Assembly (NCBI GenBank): GCA_019120075.1
Contig: DWVT01000048.1
Coordinates: 1-52,492 of the forward strand
Reading direction: 5' to 3'
From: Candidatus Mediterraneibacter excrementigallinarum
GTDB taxonomy: Bacteria > Bacillota > Clostridia > Lachnospirales > Lachnospiraceae
Length of the DNA stretch: 52,492 nucleotides
Shown here: positions 1 to 7,551 of the stretch, piece by piece
Numbering within the stretch: the first letter of the stretch is position 1
Layout of the letters: every line of letters starts with the position of its first letter
Notes under the pieces: generated by a model
What the model was told of the DNA's origin: nothing
Seen by the model: the letters and a program-made list of their open reading frames with translations, nothing else
Database searches by the model: none
Made by a program: the position numbers and the translations under genes

Positions 1-1
1 G

Positions 2-91
2 AGTACGGTGGAGAAATGCGCGAAAATGCTCTGCCTCGCAGGGGCTGAAAATGTTTACTTTTTAACTGTAAGCATTGGACAAGGAACATAG
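2..91 (+). CDS. comF: ComF family phosphoribosyltransferase-like protein, C-terminal end only
   Basis: Only the last 29 codons are present; the gene enters from the left edge and ends at TAG 89-91. The visible peptide begins Ser-Thr-Val-Glu-Lys-Cys-Ala and continues with Ala-Gly-Ala-Glu-Asn-Val-Tyr-Phe-Leu-Thr. This resembles the end of ComF/GntX-type phosphoribosyltransferase-fold proteins, where a Thr-Gly-Ser-Thr PRPP-loop motif precedes a helix and a last strand of the form AGAxxVxxLT. The PRPP loop itself would lie just left of the window. ComF proteins are linked to DNA uptake in transformable bacteria, but many Clostridia carry the gene without known competence. The call rests on a short match; another phosphoribosyltransferase-fold protein is possible. 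Confidence 0.6.
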   Translation, partial: STVEKCAKMLCLAGAENVYFLTVSIGQGT

Positions 92-105
92 GTATATGAT
101 ATACT
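75..105 (+). promoter_or_regulatory. Possible sigma-A promoter for the cdaA operon
   Basis: TTGGAC at 75-80 and TATACT at 100-105 are separated by 19 bp. The -35 overlaps the end of the comF-like gene. The spacing is longer than ideal. TATGAT at 95-100 is an alternative -10 but then the spacing is only 14 bp. It is the only promoter-like pair seen ahead of the operon starting at 168. Confidence 0.4.
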
Positions 106-167
106 AAAACATAATGGGCTGACACTGAATGGGGGCCGTAATACATAGGAAGGATGGCAGGTCAGAC

Positions 168-569
168 ATGCTGGATAAAAAAAGAATCCGTCTGATGACG
201 CGGACAGCGATTTATGAAAAAAAACATGCTGAAGAGGACATAAAGATCAGTACGTATTATAAAAAGGATTATGCAAGCCTGAACACTTGGATCACTCTCA
301 TATGGATCACAGTCGGATATGTTCTTGCGGCAGGGCTTTTCCTTCTCTGTACAGCAGACTCTGTTATGGAAGGACTTACAATAGTAAAGCTCATCCTGCT
401 TGCGGCGATCGCGCTTGGGTTTTATCTTGTTCTGCTGATCGTTTATGGCATTGGTGCGGGAAATTTTTACAGGAAAAAGCACGGGCGTGCAAAGCACCGG
501 GTAAAACGATATTACAGGGAATTGTCCCGGCTGGAAAAGATGTATAAGAAGGAGAAAGACAGATCATGA
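168..569 (+). CDS. Small two-helix membrane protein, function unknown
   Basis: A 133-residue protein I do not recognise. It has a basic N-terminal cytoplasmic segment, two hydrophobic helices (about residues 38-60 and 70-94) and a strongly basic, probably helical C-terminal tail rich in Lys/Arg/Tyr. Both ends are predicted to be cytoplasmic. ATG 168 is chosen because GGCAGG lies six bases upstream; the in-frame ATG at 129 has no ribosome binding site. Its stop codon overlaps the next start (ATGA at 566-569), so it is probably translationally coupled to the larger membrane protein downstream and works with it. The operon continues into cdaA, so a link to c-di-AMP synthesis or the envelope is possible but only inferred. 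Confidence 0.7.
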   Translation: MLDKKRIRLMTRTAIYEKKHAEEDIKISTYYKKDYASLNTWITLIWITVGYVLAAGLFLLCTADSVMEGLTIVKLILLAAIALGFYLVLLIVYGIGAGNFYRKKHGRAKHRVKRYYRELSRLEKMYKKEKDRS

Positions 570-1681
570 GTAATTTACTTGTCCTGCGGGAAAGGCTGAA
601 AAAAATATATGCCGCATATTCTATCTATATTTTGAAAGTACTCCAGTTTCTTCTGGGCCTGATTCTTTTTGGGGCGATTAATTCAAATATCGGCTACATG
701 AAGCTGGCGTCTTCGATGTTCTGCACGGCTGGCCTTGCTGTGATCTGTACTTTTCTTCCGATGACTATAATGGTCCTGGCAGCGACTGTGCTGGTATTAG
801 TACATTTTTATGCTTTGTCCATGCCGATCGCGGCAGTGTCGCTCGTGATTTTTCTGATCATGTATATTTTCTATTTCAGGTTCACACCTGATAAAGCGTG
901 GCTGGTACTTATTTCGGCACTGGCGTTTGGAATGAAAATACCGTTTGTTATTCCGGTCATTTTCGGTCTTCTTGGAACTCCGGTATGGATTGTCCCGGCA
1001 GCATGCGGAACGATCGCCTACTATATGATTCATTTTGTGAAGGCATCTTCCGCTGCACTGCAGAGCGCAGGGGCTGAAAGCATGTATGAAAGTCTGATGA
1101 GCTTTACCAGACAGGTCATTGCCAGCAGGGAAATGTGGCTGATGGTGATGACTATTGTGATCGCGACACTGGTGGTGAATGCAGTGCGTACAAGGTCGGT
1201 GGATCATGCGTGGAAGATCGCTTCAGCAGCCGGCGCGGTGGTATGCATTGTTGTGGCATCGGCCGGCAATATCGCGCTGAACCTGAATTACTCCTACGTG
1301 ATAATAATTGCGAGTGCGGCTCTGGGAATAGTGATAGGTTTGCTGCTGGAGGTCATGTTTTTTTCCGTGGATTACTCCAGGACAGAGCATATACAGTTTG
1401 AGGACGACGAATACTATTATTATGTTAAGGCTGTTCCAAAGATCGGCGTGCCCGTACCGGAAAAGACAGTGAAACATATAACAGGGCAGCAGACTGAGGA
1501 AGGAAAAGTGCCTGAACAGAATGAAAGCGGAGAAAGCGGAAGAGAAAATGATACAGGTCGCGCTCAGGCAAAAAGTGAGAAGTCTGGAGGGCTTAAAGAC
1601 AGGACGACAGATGAGATCCTTCTTACGAGAAGTCTGAGTAAGGAATTAGGTCTTGACCAGGAGGATAAAACGACAGAGTAG
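566..1681 (+). CDS. Polytopic membrane protein of unknown function, upstream of cdaA
   Basis: A 371-residue protein not assigned to a family. Residues about 15-285 hold roughly eight to nine hydrophobic helices, interrupted by a polar loop (about 150-185). The last ~85 residues are a hydrophilic tail that opens with an acidic, tyrosine-rich stretch (Glu-Asp-Asp-Glu followed by four Tyr) and ends in a charged, low-complexity segment. No transport ATPase, permease signature or catalytic motif is evident. The start overlaps the preceding small membrane protein by ATGA, and the gap to cdaA is 34 bp, so the three genes look co-transcribed. A partner or regulator of the membrane-bound diadenylate cyclase is a reasonable hypothesis from context only. 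Confidence 0.75.
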   Translation: MSNLLVLRERLKKIYAAYSIYILKVLQFLLGLILFGAINSNIGYMKLASSMFCTAGLAVICTFLPMTIMVLAATVLVLVHFYALSMPIAAVSLVIFLIMYIFYFRFTPDKAWLVLISALAFGMKIPFVIPVIFGLLGTPVWIVPAACGTIAYYMIHFVKASSAALQSAGAESMYESLMSFTRQVIASREMWLMVMTIVIATLVVNAVRTRSVDHAWKIASAAGAVVCIVVASAGNIALNLNYSYVIIIASAALGIVIGLLLEVMFFSVDYSRTEHIQFEDDEYYYYVKAVPKIGVPVPEKTVKHITGQQTEEGKVPEQNESGESGRENDTGRAQAKSEKSGGLKDRTTDEILLTRSLSKELGLDQEDKTTE

Positions 1682-1715
1682 CCGGTCTGGTGACTCTGCA
1701 TGAAATGATGAGGCG

Positions 1716-2591
1716 GTGACACGCAGAATGATTGGATGGATAAAAAATTTTCTTGACAGATATATGGACAATGCCTATATCCCTGATATTCATGTTATGG
1801 ATATTGTGGAGATACTGATCATTACCGTGATCGTATATGAGATCATGCTGTGGATCAAAAATACAAAGGCGTGGATGCTCCTTCGGGGGATCATTGTGCT
1901 GGGAGTGTTCATTCTGATCGCACTGATCTTTCAGATGAATACGATCCTCTTTCTTGCAAAAGAATCAATAAATGTGCTTGCGATAGCAGCGGTGGTAGTC
2001 TTCCAGCCTGAATTGCGCCGTGCGCTGGAAAAGCTGGGCGAAAAGAACCTTTTGAGCAATATCAACCTTTTTGAGAGAAATAAGGCAAATATGCGTTTCT
2101 CTGATGAAACTGCAGACAGTATCGTAAAAGCCTGCTTTGATATGGGAAGCGTCTGTACCGGCGCACTGATCGTTGTGGAACAGGCAATCCAGCTTACTGA
2201 GTATGAAATGACAGGCATTGAACTTGATTGCAAGGTGTCCTCGCAGGTGCTCATAAATATTTTTGAACACAACACCCCGCTTCACGACGGGGCGGTGATC
2301 ATAAGAGGAGACAGAATCACGTCTGCAACATGTTATCTGCCTCTTTCAGATAATATGTCGATCAGCAAGGACCTGGGGACGAGACACAGGGCCGCGCTTG
2401 GCATGAGCGAGGTGTGTGATGCGATCATCATTGTCGTGTCAGAAGAAACCGGACTTGTCTCCGTAGCGGAAGGCGGCGCTCTCAGCAGAGGAGTGAATCC
2501 GGAAGAACTGAGGAAAAGGCTGGGTCAGATTCAGTATAGAAATTCCGAGTCAGGAAAGTTTACTATACGGAAAGGATGGCGCAGATCATGA
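1716..2591 (+). CDS. cdaA: Diadenylate cyclase CdaA (c-di-AMP synthase)
   Basis: Condenses two ATP to cyclic di-AMP, the second messenger controlling potassium and osmolyte balance and wall homeostasis in Firmicutes. The 291-residue protein has three N-terminal membrane helices (about residues 30-95) followed by a DisA_N catalytic domain. The two hallmark active-site motifs are intact: Asp-Gly-Ala at 191-193 and Arg-His-Arg at 223-225. The length fits the membrane-bound CdaA class (about 270-290 residues), not DisA or CdaS. The start is uncertain: GTG 1716 has GAGG only two bases upstream and ATG 1728 has it 14 bases upstream. It overlaps cdaR, its usual membrane regulator. The usual third gene of this operon in many Firmicutes, glmM, is not here. 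Confidence 0.95.
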   Translation: MTRRMIGWIKNFLDRYMDNAYIPDIHVMDIVEILIITVIVYEIMLWIKNTKAWMLLRGIIVLGVFILIALIFQMNTILFLAKESINVLAIAAVVVFQPELRRALEKLGEKNLLSNINLFERNKANMRFSDETADSIVKACFDMGSVCTGALIVVEQAIQLTEYEMTGIELDCKVSSQVLINIFEHNTPLHDGAVIIRGDRITSATCYLPLSDNMSISKDLGTRHRAALGMSEVCDAIIIVVSEETGLVSVAEGGALSRGVNPEELRKRLGQIQYRNSESGKFTIRKGWRRS

Positions 2592-3946
2592 TCAAACAAA
2601 AACTGACAAAAAATCTTGGGCTTAAAGTCATGGCGTTTGTCTTTTCGCTGTTTCTCTGGCTGATCGTGGTGAATGTTGACGATCCGGTAACTCAGCAGAC
2701 TTTTTCAAACATTCCGGTCTCTCTTGAAAATCAGGACATTATTACTCAGCAGGGGAATGTTTACCAGGTTCTTGACGGACAGAATGTAACTGCCGTGATA
2801 TCCGCACGGCGTTCTGTACTCCAGGATATAGAAAGTGATGATATCATAGCAACCGCGGATATCAAGGAAATGGACACGGATACCGGACTGATACCGGTAG
2901 AGATATCAGTTGCAAATCTGACAGCAGGAAGAGATTATCAGACAGCGGCATCTGTGCCGAATAATCTGAGAATCCAGGTGGAAAAGAGTGGAAAGAAAGT
3001 TTTGTCCCTTACTGCGAGTACCAGTGATGTCTCCACAAGAGACGGATATATAATAGGAAATACAACGGTAAGTCCGGAGAAGGTGACAATTACCGGTGCG
3101 GAATCTCAGATAGAAGAGATAGATCGTGCAGTAGCTTACGTGGAGGCATCAGGCCTTTCAAAGGATACGGACCTGACTGCGGAATTGCGGCTTCTTGATA
3201 AGAACGGGAATATACTGGATCAGAATCAGCTTACCAATAACCTGGGTGAAGACGGTATTACGGTACACCTGGAAATACTTGGATCAAAAAGTGTTCCGCT
3301 TAATTTTGGGGTTTCAGGAACACCGGCAGAAGGATATCAGTATGTGGGGGTATCCAGTGAGCCGGAAAGCGTTGTGATCTATGGCACGCAGGATGTACTA
3401 AATGAGATTGATTCGATTGATATTCCTGATTCGGAGATCAATATCGACGGTGCTGCTGAAAACGTAGAGACAAGCATAGATATTACTCCCTATCTTCCGG
3501 AAGGGGTAAGCCTTGGCGATGAGGTTACGGGAACTGTTATTGCCACGGCGCTGATAGAGGAAGAGGGAATGAGAACGATCGATTTTCTTGTGAGTTCTGT
3601 GAAGATCAATAATCTTTCAGATGAGCTTCAGGTATCTTATCAGCCGGATGCAGAGGTATCACTGCAGTTTCGGGGAGATCAGGAGAGTCTGGATACACTG
3701 GATATAAGGAATGCTGTGTCAGTGGATCTGAGTGCGTATACACAGCCGGGAACATATGAGGTCCCTGTAGAAGTGATCGTACCGGATGGAATCACTTTTA
3801 TGGAGGGAGCTACAGTGACGCTTACACTTTCGGAGAAGCCGGATGACGGCAGTACACAGGAAGAGGGGAGCTCGGAGACAGATACTTCAGATCAGCAGGG
3901 AGAAACGGCACAGCAGGAAGAGGAGGAACAGAATGGTCAGCGATAA
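2588..3946 (+). CDS. cdaR: CdaA regulator CdaR (YbbR-domain protein)
   Basis: A 452-residue protein with one N-terminal membrane anchor (about residues 10-32) followed by extracytoplasmic beta-rich YbbR repeats. By eye, about four repeats of ~80-90 residues are present, each with a Pro-x-x-Val-x-Ile/Val-x-Gly type core (for example the segments around 3070 and 3355). The last ~30 residues are a Glu/Gln/Ser-rich tail. In Firmicutes CdaR binds CdaA and modulates c-di-AMP synthesis. ATG 2588 is chosen because it forms an ATGA overlap with the cdaA stop, has AAGGATGG upstream, and gives the usual short cytoplasmic leader. ATG 2576 is an alternative. The 3' end overlaps the HPr-like gene by 14 bp. 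Confidence 0.9.
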   Translation: MIKQKLTKNLGLKVMAFVFSLFLWLIVVNVDDPVTQQTFSNIPVSLENQDIITQQGNVYQVLDGQNVTAVISARRSVLQDIESDDIIATADIKEMDTDTGLIPVEISVANLTAGRDYQTAASVPNNLRIQVEKSGKKVLSLTASTSDVSTRDGYIIGNTTVSPEKVTITGAESQIEEIDRAVAYVEASGLSKDTDLTAELRLLDKNGNILDQNQLTNNLGEDGITVHLEILGSKSVPLNFGVSGTPAEGYQYVGVSSEPESVVIYGTQDVLNEIDSIDIPDSEINIDGAAENVETSIDITPYLPEGVSLGDEVTGTVIATALIEEEGMRTIDFLVSSVKINNLSDELQVSYQPDAEVSLQFRGDQESLDTLDIRNAVSVDLSAYTQPGTYEVPVEVIVPDGITFMEGATVTLTLSEKPDDGSTQEEGSSETDTSDQQGETAQQEEEEQNGQR

Positions 3947-4208
3947 GGTTATAATCAAAAACCCAACAGGTCTTCACCTGAGACCGGCGGGGCTGTTCTG
4001 CAAAACAGCGATGCAGTTTGGCAGCAAGATTACAGTCCATAAACGGACCAGGCATGAAGACGTGACAGCGAATGCAAAAAGCGTATTGAGCGTGCTTGGC
4101 GCGTGCATCAAAAGCGGAGATGAAATCGAGATCGTCTGTGAGGGCAGCGATGAGGAACAGGCATTGCAGGTCATGACACAGCTCGTCAGAGATGGTCTTG
4201 GAGAATAA
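3933..4208 (+). CDS. HPr-family phosphocarrier protein
   Basis: A 91-residue HPr-fold protein of the sugar phosphotransferase system. The phospho-accepting His is at residue 15 in a Gly-Leu-His-Leu-Arg-Pro-Ala-Gly context. Canonical bacillar HPr has His-Ala-Arg-Pro. The Asn-Ala-Lys-Ser segment places a serine at residue 50, matching the regulatory Ser46 of canonical HPr but displaced by about four residues, with the extra residues in the preceding basic segment. Because the His is kept, this is not a Crh-type protein. ATG 3933 is preceded by AGGAGG with six bases of spacing, inside the end of cdaR. It could be the housekeeping HPr or a dedicated carrier; no EI or EII gene is nearby. Confidence 0.88.
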   Translation: MVSDKVIIKNPTGLHLRPAGLFCKTAMQFGSKITVHKRTRHEDVTANAKSVLSVLGACIKSGDEIEIVCEGSDEEQALQVMTQLVRDGLGE

Positions 4209-4234
4209 ATTAAATGCCTAAGGAGGATAAAATT

Positions 4235-5161
4235 ATGAGCAAAGCAACTCTGGTGATCATGGCGGCCGGAATAGGAAGCCGCTTTGGAGGAGGAATCAAA
4301 CAACTCGCACCGGTCGGACCAAACGGAGAAATCATCATGGATTACTCGATCTATGACGCGATAGAGGCGGGTTTTGACAAGGTGGTTTTTGTTATCCGCA
4401 AAGATATAGAGAAAGATTTTCGCGAGGTAATAGGTAATCGGATAGAGAAATATATAGATGTGGCGTATGCTTATCAGGAAGTAGAGGATATCCCGGAAAA
4501 GTACAGAGAGAAGTTCTCGGGAAGAACGAAACCTTGGGGGACAGGGCAGGCAATTCTCTGTTGCAAAAATGTGGTTGATTCTCCTTTTTTGGTGATCAAC
4601 GCAGATGATTACTACGGCAAGGAAGCCTACAGGGAAGCATACAGATATTTGACAGAGAAGAAAAATACTGATAGTATAGAGATTTGTATGGTAGGTTTTG
4701 TGCTGAAAAACACGCTCAGCGAAAACGGTGGAGTAACCAGAGGGCTTTGTCAGGTGGACGACAATGGCATGCTCACCCGCATTGTGGAAACTCAGAATAT
4801 TGAAAAGGGCGATGATTCCAAAGCAATCATCAAAGGCGATTCCGGAGACAGGATCATTGACGCGGATTCGCCGGTTTCAATGAATATGTGGGGGATGAGT
4901 CCGGAATTTTTCACTATCCTGGATTCGGGGTTTGAAGAATTTCTTGCAAAAACAGAGGAAGGAAATCTTAAAGCAGAATACCTTCTCCCGACTCTGATCG
5001 GGCAACTGCTTCAGGAAGGCAGGTTAAAGGTTAAAGTTCTTAAGTCCAGGGATCAGTGGTTTGGTGTTACTTACAAAGAGGACAAAGAAGCTGTTGTAAG
5101 ATCTGTCAACAGACTTGTTGAGGAAGGCCTCTATCCGTTAAAACTGTACGCAGATAAATAA
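4235..5161 (+). CDS. Sugar-phosphate nucleotidyltransferase family protein
   Basis: A 308-residue GT-A-fold nucleotidyltransferase. The N-terminus has the family signature (Met-Ala-Ala-Gly-Ile-Gly-Ser-Arg-Phe-Gly-Gly, residues about 8-18, followed by a Lys-Gln equivalent), and an Asn-Ala-Asp-Asp metal/nucleotide-binding motif lies near residue 115. Such enzymes transfer NMP to a sugar phosphate to make an NDP-sugar, supplying glycan synthesis. The substrate cannot be read from sequence. ATG 4235 is preferred over ATG 4214 because AGGAGG lies eight bases before it. It follows the HPr gene by 26 bp and precedes an LCP ligase, so a role in making the activated sugar of a wall polymer is plausible. 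Confidence 0.8.
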   Translation: MSKATLVIMAAGIGSRFGGGIKQLAPVGPNGEIIMDYSIYDAIEAGFDKVVFVIRKDIEKDFREVIGNRIEKYIDVAYAYQEVEDIPEKYREKFSGRTKPWGTGQAILCCKNVVDSPFLVINADDYYGKEAYREAYRYLTEKKNTDSIEICMVGFVLKNTLSENGGVTRGLCQVDDNGMLTRIVETQNIEKGDDSKAIIKGDSGDRIIDADSPVSMNMWGMSPEFFTILDSGFEEFLAKTEEGNLKAEYLLPTLIGQLLQEGRLKVKVLKSRDQWFGVTYKEDKEAVVRSVNRLVEEGLYPLKLYADK

Positions 5162-5188
5162 TACTCTAATGATAAAGGAAAGTTGCCA

Positions 5189-6703
5189 ATGTCAGGGAAA
5201 CGAAGACAAAGCGCCGGGAATGGAAGACGAAAAAGGGCTGACAGGTATTCCAGAAATAATCGATTTGGGATGTTTTGCCTTCTTTTTCAGACACTTCTCA
5301 GCCTGGCTTTTATGGGAGTAGTCGCATTATTGAACATGCTTCCAGGCAGATATCTGTTGCTGATCGGTCTTGTACTGTTCTTCCTTTGGACAATTACATT
5401 GAATACACAGGTTTCCAGGAAGATGAGACGGACGATCGGGAAGGGGTTCAGTGTAGTCATTATGATCTTCCTTCTTACGGGGACATATTATCTTGCAAAG
5501 ACAAATGATATGATAAGCCAGATCGCAAGCGGAACATTTAAGGTGGACAGGATGGTTGTTGCGGTTTTGGCTGACGATCCGGCTGAGACGCTGGAAGATG
5601 CGGCAGACTATAATTTTGGTGTTCAGTTTGCCATGGGGGCTGACAATATGCAGGCCGCTGTCCTGGATATTGAGGAAGAACTGGGGACTGATTCCATTAA
5701 GATGACAGACTGTGATTCGATCCAGGCTCAGGCTGAAAAACTCCATGACGGGGAAGTGGATGCGATCATTTACAATCAGGCATACACACAGAACCTGGAG
5801 GAATCATTTGAAAATTACAGTGAAAATGTCAGGATTATTTACAGTCATGACATCCGGGCTGAACTTGATTTCGGGACCACGACCAACATTACAAAAGAAC
5901 CGTTTACTGTATATATAAGCGGAATAGATGTCTATGGAGAGATCGAGCAGTCAAGCCGCAGCGATGTCAATATAATTGCCGTTGTTAATCCGACTACATA
6001 TCAGATCCTTCTTGTAACGACTCCAAGAGATTATTATGTTGAAATCCCAGGCATATCAGAAGGAATGCCGGATAAACTGACCCATGCCGGAATCTACGGC
6101 ATCGATGCATCTATGGCAACCCTTGGTCAGCTCTATGAGACGGATATAAATTATTATGTAAGAATTAACTTTACATCAATGATCGACATTGTAGACGCTC
6201 TGGGAGGTGTGGATGTCTATTCGGAATACGCATTTACGACGAGTAAAAATTCCGGAGTAGTTATGGACGTATCTCAGGGATATAATCATTTTGATGGAGA
6301 AGAAGCGCTGGCCTTCAGCCGGGAGAGAAAGAATCTGGAAGACGGAGATAACCAGCGAGGAAAGAATCAGCAGGCTGTGATCACGGCAATGTTGAAAAAA
6401 GTGCTTTCGCCGACCATGCTCCTGCAGGCAACAGGTATCATGAATGAAGTGAGTGAAGGTGTGGAGACCAATATTTCACAGTCCCAGATTAACTCACTGA
6501 TAAAATATCAGCTCAGTAAAAATGCAGACTGGAGTATCCAGTCTGTGGCTGCAACAGGAACTCCCTCAAGGGAATATTGTTATTCGGCGACGGATCCATT
6601 ATATGTGACAATACCGGACTATGAAAATGTGAATGAGATCATCGATCTGGTAAACGTTGTGGAAGAAGGCAGGATACTGCCGGATTCAGAAAAGATAAAC
6701 TGA
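5189..6703 (+). CDS. LCP (LytR-CpsA-Psr) family wall polymer ligase, long N-terminal form
   Basis: LCP enzymes transfer undecaprenyl-linked glycopolymers such as teichoic acids or capsules to peptidoglycan outside the membrane. This 504-residue protein has a very basic N-terminus, three hydrophobic helices (about residues 27-50, 53-72 and 85-103), an extracytoplasmic region of ~130 residues resembling the accessory domain of clostridial LCP proteins, and the catalytic LCP domain at about 240-410. The domain carries Thr-Pro-Arg-Asp and a Phe-Ser-Arg-Glu-Arg motif, both arginine-bearing pyrophosphate-binding signatures of the family. ATG 5189 with AAAGGAA eight bases upstream is favoured over TTG 5183. 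A second LCP lies at 29216, after the glycan genes. Confidence 0.9.
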   Translation: MSGKRRQSAGNGRRKRADRYSRNNRFGMFCLLFQTLLSLAFMGVVALLNMLPGRYLLLIGLVLFFLWTITLNTQVSRKMRRTIGKGFSVVIMIFLLTGTYYLAKTNDMISQIASGTFKVDRMVVAVLADDPAETLEDAADYNFGVQFAMGADNMQAAVLDIEEELGTDSIKMTDCDSIQAQAEKLHDGEVDAIIYNQAYTQNLEESFENYSENVRIIYSHDIRAELDFGTTTNITKEPFTVYISGIDVYGEIEQSSRSDVNIIAVVNPTTYQILLVTTPRDYYVEIPGISEGMPDKLTHAGIYGIDASMATLGQLYETDINYYVRINFTSMIDIVDALGGVDVYSEYAFTTSKNSGVVMDVSQGYNHFDGEEALAFSRERKNLEDGDNQRGKNQQAVITAMLKKVLSPTMLLQATGIMNEVSEGVETNISQSQINSLIKYQLSKNADWSIQSVAATGTPSREYCYSATDPLYVTIPDYENVNEIIDLVNVVEEGRILPDSEKIN

Positions 6704-6712
6704 CTTGAAAAC

Positions 6713-6742
6713 GGGCTGTGGCTTATGCTGCAGCTTGTTTTT
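6713..6742 (+). terminator. Possible intrinsic terminator after the first LCP gene
   Basis: An 8-bp stem (6715-6722 with 6727-6734, two G-U pairs) closes a TTAT loop and is followed by TTGTTTTT. It lies ten bases after the LCP stop and upstream of the promoter at 6788. The wobble pairs make it moderate. Confidence 0.45.
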
Positions 6743-6787
6743 CGTGGAAAATGTAATAATTGGAAGCATAAAGTTAATGGATAACAG

Positions 6788-6816
6788 TTGAATATAAGAA
6801 AAAAAATTGTTAAGAT
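6788..6816 (+). promoter_or_regulatory. Sigma-A type promoter for the GerMN lipoprotein and wall hydrolase
   Basis: TTGAAT at 6788-6793 and TAAGAT at 6811-6816 are separated by 17 bp, within an A-rich stretch. The next gene starts at 6865 and the hydrolase gene follows it by 30 bp. Confidence 0.55.
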
Positions 6817-6864
6817 AGTATTTGTCAAAATAGGGGAGATTGTGATGAACAGGAGGGAGTGTAT

Positions 6865-7521
6865 ATGAAGAAAATCAAACTTGCAGGAGTTTTGCTGCTG
6901 ACAGCCGTTCTGATGGTCGGATGTGGAAATCAGAATGACAGTTCAACATCCGGACAAAATGAAGAGGACAGTACCACAACTGCTGCAGATAATAATGCGT
7001 CTGCTTCAGATAATACGGATTCTTCTAAGGACACTGCGAACAAGACTCAGGCTCAGGATGAAGACGAGACATTGGACGAGTCTGAACAGATATCGGAGAA
7101 TGATTCAAAAGATGCCGACAATGAGGAGAATGATACGGAGGAAGAAGGGCAGAGAGAAGTTTCTATATATTATATAGATGAGGAATCCGGAGAACCGACC
7201 AGTGAAAATATTATGATCACAGATGAAAACGATATTTGGGCTGCGCTTCAGGAGAAAGGAGTTCTTACTGATGACTGCGAACTGCTTGGTTTTGATGTGA
7301 ATGAGGAAGAGAAGACGGTTTCCATTAACTTTAATTCTGCTCTTGGTGACAGAATCAGAAGTTTTGGGACAACCGGCGAGACAGAGATCATCGGATGTCT
7401 GGTAAACACTTATCTGGATGCATATAACTGTGACGGCGCCAAACTTCTGGAAGAAGGAAAGACATTTGAGACTTCCAGCGGAGCAAATTTTGATGGTATT
7501 ACAGGAAGAATAGAGTTTTAG
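6865..7521 (+). CDS. GerMN-domain lipoprotein
   Basis: A 218-residue secreted lipoprotein. The signal peptide ends in a lipobox (Met-Val-Gly-Cys) with the lipidated cysteine at residue 20. An Asn/Ser/Asp/Glu-rich linker (about 21-95) follows, then a GerMN-like domain (about 97-218) with the family pattern of a Thr-Gly-Glu-x-x-Ile-x-x-x-Leu-Val-Asn-Thr core and a closing Gly-Lys-x-Phe-Glu segment. GerMN domains occur in the spore protein GerM and in many clostridial envelope lipoproteins and are thought to bind peptidoglycan or other wall components. ATG 6865 is chosen because AGGAGGG lies seven bases upstream; GTG 6859 is too close. Its place directly before a wall hydrolase suggests a wall-related role. 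Confidence 0.82.
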   Translation: MKKIKLAGVLLLTAVLMVGCGNQNDSSTSGQNEEDSTTTAADNNASASDNTDSSKDTANKTQAQDEDETLDESEQISENDSKDADNEENDTEEEGQREVSIYYIDEESGEPTSENIMITDENDIWAALQEKGVLTDDCELLGFDVNEEEKTVSINFNSALGDRIRSFGTTGETEIIGCLVNTYLDAYNCDGAKLLEEGKTFETSSGANFDGITGRIEF

Positions 7522-7551
7522 TTAAAAGAAAAGAGGAGGAAGATACAGAAA

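Noticed and set aside
797-1477. Minus-strand frames across the membrane protein upstream of cdaA
   Set aside because: His/Cys/Arg-rich antisense readings of hydrophobic coding sequence, without start signals.
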